Source: an uncultured Clostridia bacterium
GTDB taxonomy: Bacteria; Bacillota; Clostridia; Oscillospirales; Acutalibacteraceae
NCBI GenBank assembly: GCA_946407065.1
Contig: CAMJMQ010000001.1
Location: 62,001 to 126,000 of the forward strand
Direction of reading: 5' to 3'
Length of the DNA: 64,000 bases
Of the stretch, positions 1-6,639 are shown one piece after another. The translations under genes and the position numbers were made by a program. The notes below the pieces were generated by a model. That model had not been told where the DNA came from. It did no database searches and saw nothing but the letters and a program-made list of their open reading frames with translations. How positions within the stretch are numbered: the stretch's first letter is position 1; every line of letters starts with the position of its first letter.

Positions 1-82
1 TGAAGCCGAGCGCCCCAAACACCTTACCGGCGTTCTCAGCGTCATTGGTCATGATCAGGGGGCTAAAACTGGTGATTTTCAT
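1..82 (-). CDS. VOC/glyoxalase-like protein, N-terminal fragment
   Basis: Only the first 27 codons are inside the window; the gene continues past position 1. The visible start reads MKITSFSPLIMTND followed by AENAGKVFGALGF, which resembles the first strand and helix of vicinal-oxygen-chelate (glyoxalase/bleomycin resistance) proteins. The ATG is preceded by GGAGGATAACT, a good ribosome binding site. A possible promoter (TTGACT, 18 bp, TATATC) lies upstream on this strand. Family assignment rests on a short stretch and is tentative. Confidence 0.55.
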   Translation of the reverse strand, partial: MKITSFSPLIMTNDAENAGKVFGALGF

Positions 83-204
83 AGTTATCCTCCGAAAGAA
101 TATTTATTCGGGGTACGCGCAACGCTGATATACGATCAAAAAGCAGGTATAGTCAAGTGGTATGCTGTATTTTATTTGATTTGATCTCCCTGTATGGCGC
201 CGTA

Positions 205-234
205 TTGACACTCCTGTCACTGATTTGATATAAT
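205..234 (+). promoter_or_regulatory. Sigma-A type promoter
   Basis: TTGACA at 205-210 and TATAAT at 229-234 with an 18-bp spacer. The predicted transcription start falls near 240, after the TTG at 237 used by the ORF track, which supports the later ATG at 270 for the next gene. Confidence 0.7.
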
Positions 235-269
235 GCTTGTGGAATTTTGAAAAAGGAGAAGTTTTAGCC

Positions 270-1178
270 ATGGGGCTTATCAATAATTATCAGCGCAGTC
301 TGATCGAGAGAACCAAGGAAAGCAAAGCGACATTCATTATTTATACCGTGCTCCGCGTCCTGATCGTCGTGATCATGATCAGAGCCATCTTCATCGGCAA
401 CTATGAGGGTGTGTTCACCTGTGTTCTGACGCTGCTGTTGCTGCTCATCCCGTCGTTCTTGAAGGGTGCGCTGCGGATCAGCATCCCGCCGCTGTTTGAA
501 TCGATCATCTACCTGTTCATTTTTTCGGCGAACATCTTGGGCGAGCTGGCGCATTTTTACTCACACATCCCGATCTGGGACACCCTGCTGCATACGCTCA
601 ACGGCTTTTTGTTTGCCGCGGTCGGCTTCTCCACAGTCAATCTGCTCAACCACAACAGTAAGAAGATCAAGCTCTCTCCCCTGTATCTGACGCTCGTCGC
701 GTTCTGTGTTTCCATGACCATCGGCGTATTATGGGAATTCTTTGAATGCGGCATGGATCTGTTCTTCGGCAAGGATATGCAAAAGGATTTTATCATCGAC
801 ACCATCCGCTCCACCAAGCTCGACCCCACCAACAGCCAGAAGGTCATCGAGATAAAGGATATCGTCAACACGACCGTCACGACCCGATCGGGCGAGGTGA
901 CCGCGATCGAGGGCGGCTATCTGGATATCGGACTGCTGGATACGATGAAGGATATGTTCGTCAACTTCATCGGCGCCGTCGTGTTCTGTATCTTCGGCTT
1001 CATCTATGAGAAGGTCGGCGCCAAAAACAAGGCCGCGGCGATGGTCGTGGAGGGTCTGAAGATCCAGCCCGCAACCGAGGAAGAGATCCGACAGATGGAG
1101 GGCAATAAACAGGCGGCGATCGAAGAAAGCAGGAAAAAATCCAAAAAGAAAAAGAAGAAGAAAAGATACTTAGTATAA
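270..1178 (+). CDS. Polytopic membrane protein, DUF2238/YjdF-like
   Basis: A 302-residue protein with about six hydrophobic segments and a very basic tail (KKSKKKKKKKRYLV). The stretch WDTLLHTLNGFLFAAVGF, then a WEFFE motif and YLDIGLLDTMKDMF, resembles the DUF2238 (YjdF-like) membrane family; function is unknown. I chose ATG 270 over the ORF-track TTG because AAAGGAG lies just upstream and the promoter -10 ends at 234. The last codons (TAC TTA GTA TAA) match the terminal sequence of the 159-bp MITE found elsewhere in this window, so the C-terminus may have been reshaped by a repeat end. Family call moderate, membrane location confident. Confidence 0.7.
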   Translation: MGLINNYQRSLIERTKESKATFIIYTVLRVLIVVIMIRAIFIGNYEGVFTCVLTLLLLLIPSFLKGALRISIPPLFESIIYLFIFSANILGELAHFYSHIPIWDTLLHTLNGFLFAAVGFSTVNLLNHNSKKIKLSPLYLTLVAFCVSMTIGVLWEFFECGMDLFFGKDMQKDFIIDTIRSTKLDPTNSQKVIEIKDIVNTTVTTRSGEVTAIEGGYLDIGLLDTMKDMFVNFIGAVVFCIFGFIYEKVGAKNKAAAMVVEGLKIQPATEEEIRQMEGNKQAAIEESRKKSKKKKKKKRYLV

Positions 1179-1182
1179 AAAA

Positions 1183-1212
1183 ACGGACGCCGTGATGACG
1201 TCCGTTTTGTTT
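1183..1212 (+). terminator. Rho-independent terminator
   Basis: The stem ACGGACG/CGTCCGT is followed by TTTTGTTTT, immediately after the stop of the membrane gene. The same 26-bp core recurs at 1555-1580. Confidence 0.75.
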
Positions 1213-1251
1213 TATCAAAAAAGCACATCGAACAGGGGCAGAGCGTTTTTA

Positions 1252-1485
1252 AGCCTCCCTCTGACGAGGGAGGTGCCGAGCAATCAAGCGAGGCGGAGGG
1301 AGAGATAACGCAACACCACAGCAACAAACTGCCTGCCGACTCAAGCCGCATAATAAGTATCATTACTCACCGTATTGAGTCAAACGCTTTCTTGCTGTGA
1401 TACAGTTGCGTTATCTCTCCCCCGCGAACATCATTGTATTCTCTTTTTGAGATTCAGCCCGCATGCCCCCTCGTCAGAGGGGGCT
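1252..1485. repeat. Family A palindrome-ended repeat, non-coding
   Basis: Starts AGCCTCCCTCTGACGAGGG and ends with the inverted CCCTCGTCAGAGGGGGCT. Inside are inner inverted arms (GAGAGATAACGCAAC and GTTGCGTTATCTCTC). The layout matches the other family A elements here, which have outer palindromic arm, variable hairpin and inner arm. The roughly 460 bp between 1179 and 1638 hold this repeat and two copies of one hairpin, and no gene that I can see. Confidence 0.7.
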
Positions 1486-1554
1486 GAAAAAGTCGCGCTT
1501 GCCCCGTGACACGTGTATCCATCAGCGGGGATGAATAGGTTTTTCTGCAAATTG

Positions 1555-1590
1555 AAACGGACGCCGTGATGACGTCCGTTCTTTTTTATG
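1555..1590 (+). terminator. Second copy of the ACGGACG hairpin with T-run
   Basis: The core of the 1183 terminator is repeated exactly and is followed by TTCTTTTTT on the + strand. It flanks the family A repeat on the other side, as if the gene end was duplicated around the insertion. It may also act on the leftward gene that ends at 1639. Confidence 0.5.
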
Positions 1591-1638
1591 ATATGGGCGA
1601 TACCGGGAGCCGGTATCGCCCGCGAGAGGATGTGTGAA

Positions 1639-2097
1639 TCATTCCTTTGCGTCCCTGTTGATGAAATAGCCGCCGATACGGTTCTCTGTCACCATCACGG
1701 ATTCCTGCCCAAAGAACGTGCAGAGATCCTTGGCGATATTCTTGACGACCTCACGCTCCGTCCCGATCAGCAGCAGGACAAAGGAGTTCTCCTCCGTATA
1801 GGTGCCGTCCTCATGAAAGTAACCGCCCTGTTCCTTGTTGACGGAAAAAGGAACATGATAGTTGCGGCAGACCGTCTTCAATACGTCCATATACTTTTCC
1901 GTCTCAAACAACTGCTTTTTTTCGGTCGCGTCGTTGAGCCCGATATAGATCCGTGTTTCCGTCAGGCGGACAATGCCGTCCTCTTCCTTCTCTCCATACA
2001 GACCGGCAAACGGATCGAGCGAATTTTTAAGATAGCGCTCCCATTCCTCTTTCATCATATGGTGTAATAACGACCGCTGATTGTCTTCTTGCTTCAA
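1639..2097 (-). CDS. Hypothetical protein
   Basis: 152 residues, no signal peptide or membrane segment. The N-terminal third is helical and charged; the middle reads RLTETRIYIGLNDATEKK and the end ESVMVTENRIGGYFINRDAKE. The central RIYIGLND resembles the strand of small alpha/beta DUF3574-like proteins, but I do not recognise it firmly. Translation starts at TTG (2097), supported by GGGGAGG eight bases upstream. It stands alone between two regions without genes. Confidence 0.6.
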   Translation of the reverse strand: MKQEDNQRSLLHHMMKEEWERYLKNSLDPFAGLYGEKEEDGIVRLTETRIYIGLNDATEKKQLFETEKYMDVLKTVCRNYHVPFSVNKEQGGYFHEDGTYTEENSFVLLLIGTEREVVKNIAKDLCTFFGQESVMVTENRIGGYFINRDAKE

Positions 2098-2286
2098 CTT
2101 TCAAACCTCCCCATTTGCGTTGCTTATCATTTTTCGGATCCGGTATACGCCATCCCTCGATTGATGATCGATCGTGAAAACGATAGGCCGTTTCTGTCCT
2201 CACCCATTTTTCGGTGATGCTCTCGATATCCGCTTCCTCCGGCAGAAGCTTTGCCCCACCATCGGCGCAGCAGACAGTTCCGACGC

Positions 2287-2322
2287 TCAAGGGGCTGTCA
2301 CGTTGTGATGCAACAGCCCCTG
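2287..2322 (-). other. Hairpin downstream of the UbiB-like gene
   Basis: AGGGGCTGT and ACAGCCCCT form a 9-bp stem just past the stop of the leftward gene ending at 2333. No T-run follows, so termination is uncertain. The rest of 2098-2332 shows no convincing gene; the ORF at 2027-2326 overlaps the neighbour and lacks support. Confidence 0.35.
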
Positions 2323-2332
2323 TCATTGAAGC

Positions 2333-4234
2333 TTATTTCTTCTTTTTAGATAGCTTGCCGATGCTGTAGATCGCCAGCGCGATTGAGAACACGATGCCAA
2401 TGACCGCGAGCAGCGGCATGCCGTTCGACGTCTTCGGCTCGATATCAACGCTTGCGAGCAGACAGGATCCGATGAACAGGACGCAGGCGATCAGGGATAA
2501 GACCACGTACTTGATATAAACCCCGATCCGATCAAGCGGCTCCTCATAGCCCGTGATCTCCATATTGATCTTCATCTTGCCCTTGGAGAGCCCCTGCAGC
2601 GTATCGGCGAGATAGCCGGGGAGCTTACCGATCTTCTTGCCGGTGCTGAGGATATCCTTGCCGACGTTCAGGAGCACTTCCTTGATATCGAACTGTTCCT
2701 TGTTGCGCTCCACGAGCTTGTCGGACAGCAGCTTGAACAGATCAAGCTCGGGACAGAGCTGTTCGAGCACGCCCTCGATGGCGAGCAGTGATCTGCCGAG
2801 CATGGTGAACTGGCCGGGCAGGGTGATGTGATGCGCCGCGGCAAGCTCGGTGATCTCGTCGATCAGGTCGGACATATTGATATCGCTGATCCCCTTGGTG
2901 CCGGAATACTTATCGAGGAACACCTGCGCGTCCTCGATCAGCTTATCGCGGTTGGTCTTTGTGGAGGTCGCGCCGAGGGAGGTGATACCGTTGACCAGCT
3001 CCTGCGCGTCGCCGGAAAGCATCGCCATGATCATATTCTGGATCGTGTTGATGTCCTTATCGCTGACATGACCGATCATACCGAAGTCGATCCAATAGGG
3101 CTTGCCCTTGGAGAGCATGATGTTGCCCTGGTGGGGGTCGGCATGGAAGTAGCCGACGTCGAGCACCTGATGGACAAAGTTCTCGGCGACAGCCTGACCG
3201 ATCTTGAGCGGATCATAGCCGTCCTCAATGATCTTATCCTTGTGGGATACGGTATATCCCTCCACATAGGACATGGTGAAGATGCGCTCCGTCGTCAGCT
3301 CGTCATAGACAGTGGGGCAAGAGATCTTGTTTTCGTCTTCGATGCAATTCTCTTTAAAGAACTTGGTGTTCTTTGCCTCAATACGGAAGTCGAGCTCTTC
3401 CTCCGTTACCTTTTCGAGCTCTTCGATCACGGAGACCAGATCGATCATCTGATCTTCATCATCGGTGTCGGTGACAACGTTGACCAGCCCTGCGAGCTTT
3501 TTGAGGATCTTATAATCCTCGCGCATCATATCCGCGATCAGGGGACGCTGTACCTTGGTGACGACAGGGGTGCCGTCCTTGAGCACGGCGTAATGCACCT
3601 GACCCATCGAGGCGGAGCCGAGCGGTTCGTCACGGAACTCCTGATACAGTTCGTCGATCTTCTTGCCGGTCTCCTGCTCGATGACCGCCTTGGCGACTTC
3701 GGGGTCGAGGGGCTTGACATTCTGTCTGAGCTTTTCGAGCTCGGTGCAATATGCCTCGGGGAGCAGATCGACACGGCTGGACATGATCTGTCCGATCTTG
3801 ACGTAAGTCGGGCCGAGATCCTCGAGCGTCGAGCGCAGCTCCTCGGGAGTGAAGCCGTTGGCGTAGTAGTTATGCGCCGCAAAGATGCTCAGCATCTCAG
3901 CGCCGCGGGTCCTCTCCTGCTTGCGATAATCCTTGATCTCGTTTTTGAGCAGCTCCTTCATCTGAGAGCTCATTTCCTTGCGATCGCCCTTATTTTCAGC
4001 CTTGATCTTATCGATCTCTTGCTTGAGATTCTCTTTATCGATCTTTTTCTTTTCTTTTTCGGCAGGCTTCTCAGTCTGAGCAGGCTTTTCATTTTCGACA
4101 GCCTTTGCGGTCTCGACAACCTGCTCATTCTCAACTGCCTTTGCGGTTTCGACAGGCTGCTCGTTCTCGACTGCCTTTGCGGTTTCGACAACCTGCTCAT
4201 TCTCGATATTGTTCTTCTCGTTATTCGTCATCAT
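2333..4234 (-). CDS. ABC1/AarF/UbiB family atypical kinase, membrane-anchored
   Basis: About 633 residues. The N-terminus holds four tandem 12-residue units built on VETAKAVENEQ, then a Lys/Glu coiled stretch. The kinase-like domain covers roughly residues 95-450, with the Ala-rich nucleotide loop GSASMGQVH and the catalytic segment HADPHQGNIML followed by WIDFGMIG, hallmarks of the UbiB/ADCK family. Two hydrophobic helices lie at the C-terminus. UbiB relatives in bacteria without ubiquinone are thought to act in lipid or isoprenoid handling; the substrate is unknown. The gene overlaps the end of the DUF308 gene. Three ATGs lie close together at 4240, 4234 and 4231; the AAGGGAG site directly abuts the first, so 4234 or 4231 is the better start. 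Confidence 0.85.
   Translation of the reverse strand: MMTNNEKNNIENEQVVETAKAVENEQPVETAKAVENEQVVETAKAVENEKPAQTEKPAEKEKKKIDKENLKQEIDKIKAENKGDRKEMSSQMKELLKNEIKDYRKQERTRGAEMLSIFAAHNYYANGFTPEELRSTLEDLGPTYVKIGQIMSSRVDLLPEAYCTELEKLRQNVKPLDPEVAKAVIEQETGKKIDELYQEFRDEPLGSASMGQVHYAVLKDGTPVVTKVQRPLIADMMREDYKILKKLAGLVNVVTDTDDEDQMIDLVSVIEELEKVTEEELDFRIEAKNTKFFKENCIEDENKISCPTVYDELTTERIFTMSYVEGYTVSHKDKIIEDGYDPLKIGQAVAENFVHQVLDVGYFHADPHQGNIMLSKGKPYWIDFGMIGHVSDKDINTIQNMIMAMLSGDAQELVNGITSLGATSTKTNRDKLIEDAQVFLDKYSGTKGISDINMSDLIDEITELAAAHHITLPGQFTMLGRSLLAIEGVLEQLCPELDLFKLLSDKLVERNKEQFDIKEVLLNVGKDILSTGKKIGKLPGYLADTLQGLSKGKMKINMEITGYEEPLDRIGVYIKYVVLSLIACVLFIGSCLLASVDIEPKTSNGMPLLAVIGIVFSIALAIYSIGKLSKKKK
4062..4205 (-). 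repeat. Tandem 36-bp coding repeat in the UbiB-like gene
   Basis: Four consecutive units encode variants of VETAKAVENEQ; the last has drifted to QTEKPAEKEK. The units are acidic and Pro/Ala-rich and probably form a flexible N-terminal arm. Near-identity of the first three at DNA level suggests recent slippage. Confidence 0.75.
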
Positions 4235-4793
4235 CGTCATCTCCCTTCGGATCTCTCAGCGGCCAAGTCCAAACCAAACGGATCGCGCTGACGATCGCCG
4301 CGAAGAATACAGCGCATCCGATCGCCTTCATCAGCATGTTAGGCGTATCCCACCAGTGATTGGCGAATAAGATCACACCTGCCGCCATGAGCATGACGGA
4401 CAGGATCGTCAGTACCCACCAGCTCTTGCGCTTCGAGCGGCGCGCGTAGGTGAACGAATGGATCATCGTGCGTCCGCCGTCTACGATCAGCATAAAGCCG
4501 GCAAGCCACGCGAGCACGCGCATGATGTCACTGCGGAACACCAACACGCAGATGCCGACGATGCCGAGCACCAATGCGCCGGAAAATTTCAGATATTCCA
4601 TCAGCGACTTCTTGCCCGAGAAGAAATTGAGCATCATCACGATCGCGAGAATGACCAGCGTGTAGCCAAAGCCCAGCATCAACGACGGAATAAACGACTC
4701 GGGACAGACGATGATGATAACGCCGAGCGCTACCAGCAGGATCGCCGACATGATCGAATTTCGTTTGATCTTGTCTAATGATTCAAAAAGCAT
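4221..4793 (-). CDS. DUF308 (HdeD-like) membrane protein
   Basis: 190 residues with six predicted membrane helices arranged as pairs (for example ILLVALGVIIIVCPESFIPS), typical of DUF308/HdeD proteins, ending in an acidic DDDDDE tail. Role unknown; relatives are linked to acid or envelope stress in enterobacteria, which cannot be assumed here. AGGAGG precedes the ATG by six bases. Its last codons overlap the start of the UbiB-like gene (GATGATGACGAATAA), so the two are translationally coupled and probably work in one envelope process. Confidence 0.8.
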   Translation of the reverse strand: MLFESLDKIKRNSIMSAILLVALGVIIIVCPESFIPSLMLGFGYTLVILAIVMMLNFFSGKKSLMEYLKFSGALVLGIVGICVLVFRSDIMRVLAWLAGFMLIVDGGRTMIHSFTYARRSKRKSWWVLTILSVMLMAAGVILFANHWWDTPNMLMKAIGCAVFFAAIVSAIRLVWTWPLRDPKGDDDDDE

Positions 4794-4839
4794 AAGAACC
4801 TCCTCTTGATATCAGTTTAAGAATCACAGATTCGTTCCT

Positions 4840-4868
4840 ATTTTAACACAGAAAAAGCGAATTGTCAT
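4840..4868 (-). promoter_or_regulatory. Promoter for DUF308-ubiB operon
   Basis: On the - strand ATGACA, 17 bp, TAAAAT, upstream of the DUF308 start. Confidence 0.6.
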
Positions 4869-4888
4869 TATTATTTCTTTCTTTCATC

Positions 4889-4917
4889 TTGTCGAAAACG
4901 GTAAATTATGATAGAAT
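4889..4917 (+). promoter_or_regulatory. Promoter for the CmpB-like gene
   Basis: TTGTCG at 4889, 17-bp spacer, TAGAAT at 4912. It serves the short ORF at 4950 and the membrane gene at 5029. Confidence 0.55.
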
Positions 4918-4949
4918 ACATTCGATTTCACTAATATAAGGCTGATCAC

Positions 4950-5006
4950 ATGAGCACAAAAGCCGACAGGCTGAAAACGATTCTCGGTTCAAGCGAGATT
5001 AATTAA
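4950..5006 (+). CDS. Possible 18-residue leader ORF
   Basis: ATG to TAA encoding MSTKADRLKTILGSSEIN, too short for the ORF track. It lies between the promoter and the next gene and ends 22 bases before that ATG. The upstream AAGG is weak, so it could be chance. Confidence 0.25.
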   Translation: MSTKADRLKTILGSSEIN

Positions 5007-5028
5007 GGCTGAGAAAGGAAAGAAATAT

Positions 5029-5781
5029 ATGAATATACTGCTGGTATTCGCGTTTCTGTTTTTTGTGGGATCGGTTTTCGGATGGGTGCTGGAGCTGTTC
5101 TTCCGCCGCTTCTTCTCCAAGAACAATCCCGAGAGAAAATGGATCAACCCCGGCTTTTGCGTTGGCCCGTATCTGCCCTTGTACGGCTCGGGACTGTGCG
5201 TGCTGTACCTGATCGCGGGGATCCGTCCGTACATCAATCTGGGCAATCCCATATCGGATACCGTCGCCCTGCTGCTCGCGATGGCGCTGGCGATGACGAT
5301 CATCGAATATATCGCCGGCGTTATCTCCTATAAGGGCTTCCGTGTTCGACTGTGGGATTACTCCAACGAGTGGGGCAACATCCAAGGGATCATCTGCCCG
5401 AAGTTCTCGCTGTTCTGGGGAATGCTGGGTGTGGCGTACTACTATCTGGTGCATCCCAACATTCTCGACGCGCTCGATTGGCTCTCGCACAATCTGGCGA
5501 TGTCGTTCTTCATCGGCGTGTTCTACGGCGTTTTCGTCATCGATCTCGTGTACTCCACTCACCTGCTCAACACCCTCAAAAAGCTATCGGAGGAGAACAA
5601 GATCGTGGTACATGTCGAGGAGCTCAAGGCGCGCATCCGTAAATCGCATGATGAACGCAGGATCAAATACAATTTCTTCCTGCCGTTTCGCTCCGATACC
5701 TCTCTCGCCCAGCATATCAAGGCGATGAAGGCGGCGCAAAAGGAGCAGAGAGCCAATAAGAAGGCAACAAAAACCATGTAA
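5029..5781 (+). CDS. Putative ABC transporter permease-like protein (CmpB/PF06541)
   Basis: 250 residues with five or six membrane helices. The start NILLVFAFLFFVGSVFGWVLE and the WINPGFCVGPYLPLYG segment are characteristic of the PF06541 'ABC-transporter type IV' membrane family common in gut Clostridia. Function is not established. The C-terminal 60 residues are basic and cytoplasmic. AGAAAGGAAAG precedes the ATG. The stop codon abuts the start of a 159-bp MITE. Confidence 0.75.
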   Translation: MNILLVFAFLFFVGSVFGWVLELFFRRFFSKNNPERKWINPGFCVGPYLPLYGSGLCVLYLIAGIRPYINLGNPISDTVALLLAMALAMTIIEYIAGVISYKGFRVRLWDYSNEWGNIQGIICPKFSLFWGMLGVAYYYLVHPNILDALDWLSHNLAMSFFIGVFYGVFVIDLVYSTHLLNTLKKLSEENKIVVHVEELKARIRKSHDERRIKYNFFLPFRSDTSLAQHIKAMKAAQKEQRANKKATKTM

Positions 5782-5939
5782 TACTAATATTCCATTAAAC
5801 GCTTTAACTAATTTATTAACGGGAAATTTCGTAGAACGAGGCGGACGACGCAGACAGGCTGTCGCCTGTCAAGGAGGACAACGAAGTTATACGGAATTTA
5901 ACGCAATAAATGTTAAAGTGTTTTAATGAATATTAGTAT
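5781..5939. mobile_element. MITE, copy 1 (family E, 159 bp)
   Basis: Terminal inverted repeats of about 28 bp (ATACTAATATTCCATTAAAC at the left, its imperfect inverse at the right) enclose an interior with no ORF. A second copy of the same length lies in inverted orientation at 55781-55939, and the interiors align along their whole length with scattered changes. No transposase is present inside. It fills most of the gap between 5782 and 6094. Confidence 0.8.
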
Positions 5940-5981
5940 AAATACCCGCATGAAAAAGCGGTCGATTATGATTGCTTTTTG

Positions 5982-6010
5982 TTGACAACACCTTATCCGC
6001 GTGATAGAAT
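5982..6010 (+). promoter_or_regulatory. Strong sigma-A promoter
   Basis: TTGACA at 5982, 17-bp spacer, TAGAAT at 6005, reading toward the small gene at 6095. Confidence 0.7.
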
Positions 6011-6094
6011 GAAATCGTACAGAGCATAGCTTTTTGCAAACGACACTGCCAAAGAGCGCTGAGAGATTTGACGAAGATACAGGGGGACAGAATC

Positions 6095-6316
6095 ATGCTG
6101 AAAAAAATCACGCAACCGATCGTAAATTTTGCGAAAAACAGACTGCAGATCATGATCAAAAAGGCCGTTCAGGAGCAATTCAAAAAGAGAATGGAGAAGC
6201 TGACAAGAAGACTTGCCATCCAATTTGTGATCACCGGTATCGCCTTTGCGATCGTAAAGGTGCTTGCTTCCCGAGCGGATTCTATCGCGGGTCTGCTGAC
6301 AAAACCGAAGAAATAA
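6095..6316 (+). CDS. Small basic single-pass membrane protein
   Basis: 73 residues. An amphipathic, very basic first half (LKKITQPIVNFAKNRLQIMIKKAVQEQFKKR) precedes one hydrophobic helix (LAIQFVITGIAFAIVKVLA). I chose ATG 6095 over the TTG at 6068 because AGGGGGA sits just upstream. It has its own promoter and a strong terminator, so it is probably a real expressed gene. I do not recognise the family. Confidence 0.6.
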   Translation: MLKKITQPIVNFAKNRLQIMIKKAVQEQFKKRMEKLTRRLAIQFVITGIAFAIVKVLASRADSIAGLLTKPKK

Positions 6317-6320
6317 TGCC

Positions 6321-6352
6321 AAAACCGAGGTCGCTGTGACCTCGGTTTTTTC
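6321..6352 (+). terminator. Rho-independent terminator
   Basis: AAAACCGAGGTC, short loop, GACCTCGGTTTTTT directly after the small membrane gene. Confidence 0.85.
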
Positions 6353-6475
6353 TTTGTGATCCTCGCACCACATTCAACTGTATTCATGTAGGCCTTGACG
6401 AGAAGTCATCAGAAACTGACCGCTCATACCAATTTGATACTCGCTTGACACGTATGTCCGCTCGAATCATCTATA

Positions 6476-6542
6476 CAACCCTCCGAGTCGAAACACATGC
6501 TGACGCATGGATTCGACCCACCTTCCTTAGGAAAGGGAGGCT
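6476..6542. repeat. Single arm of a family A repeat
   Basis: CAACCCTCCGAGTCG leads into a hairpin and ends in CCTTAGGAAAGGGAGGCT, matching the right end of the DUF559-bearing element at 54063-54536. The partner arm is missing. The remainder of 6317-6639 holds the neighbouring terminators and no gene that I can see. Confidence 0.6.
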
Positions 6543-6572
6543 TTCGGGTTTCAATGCTCTTCGTCCGATACA

Positions 6573-6608
6573 TCAAAAGCCCGCCGCGGAAAACTCCGCG
6601 GCGGGCAT
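6573..6608 (-). terminator. Terminator of the dockerin gene
   Basis: A 12-bp GC-rich stem (GCCCGCCGCGGA/TCCGCGGCGGGC) followed on the - strand by TTTTG. Confidence 0.75.
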
Positions 6609-6639
6609 GTCATTGATTCGGTTTTACTTGGTGATAGAA

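Noticed and set aside
2027-2326. 99-residue - strand ORF upstream of the hypothetical gene at 1639
   Set aside because: Overlaps the N-terminus of a better gene in another frame, no ribosome binding site, translation looks random.
2828-4291. 487-residue + strand ORF opposite the UbiB-like gene
   Set aside because: Antisense shadow; composition (GLGEH/LDLDLI-rich) is typical of the reverse strand of GC-rich codons, with no ribosome binding site or family motif.
4950-5006. 18-codon ORF as an attenuator leader peptide
   Set aside because: No run of one amino-acid codon and no alternative hairpins or T-run follow; listed only as a low-confidence ORF.
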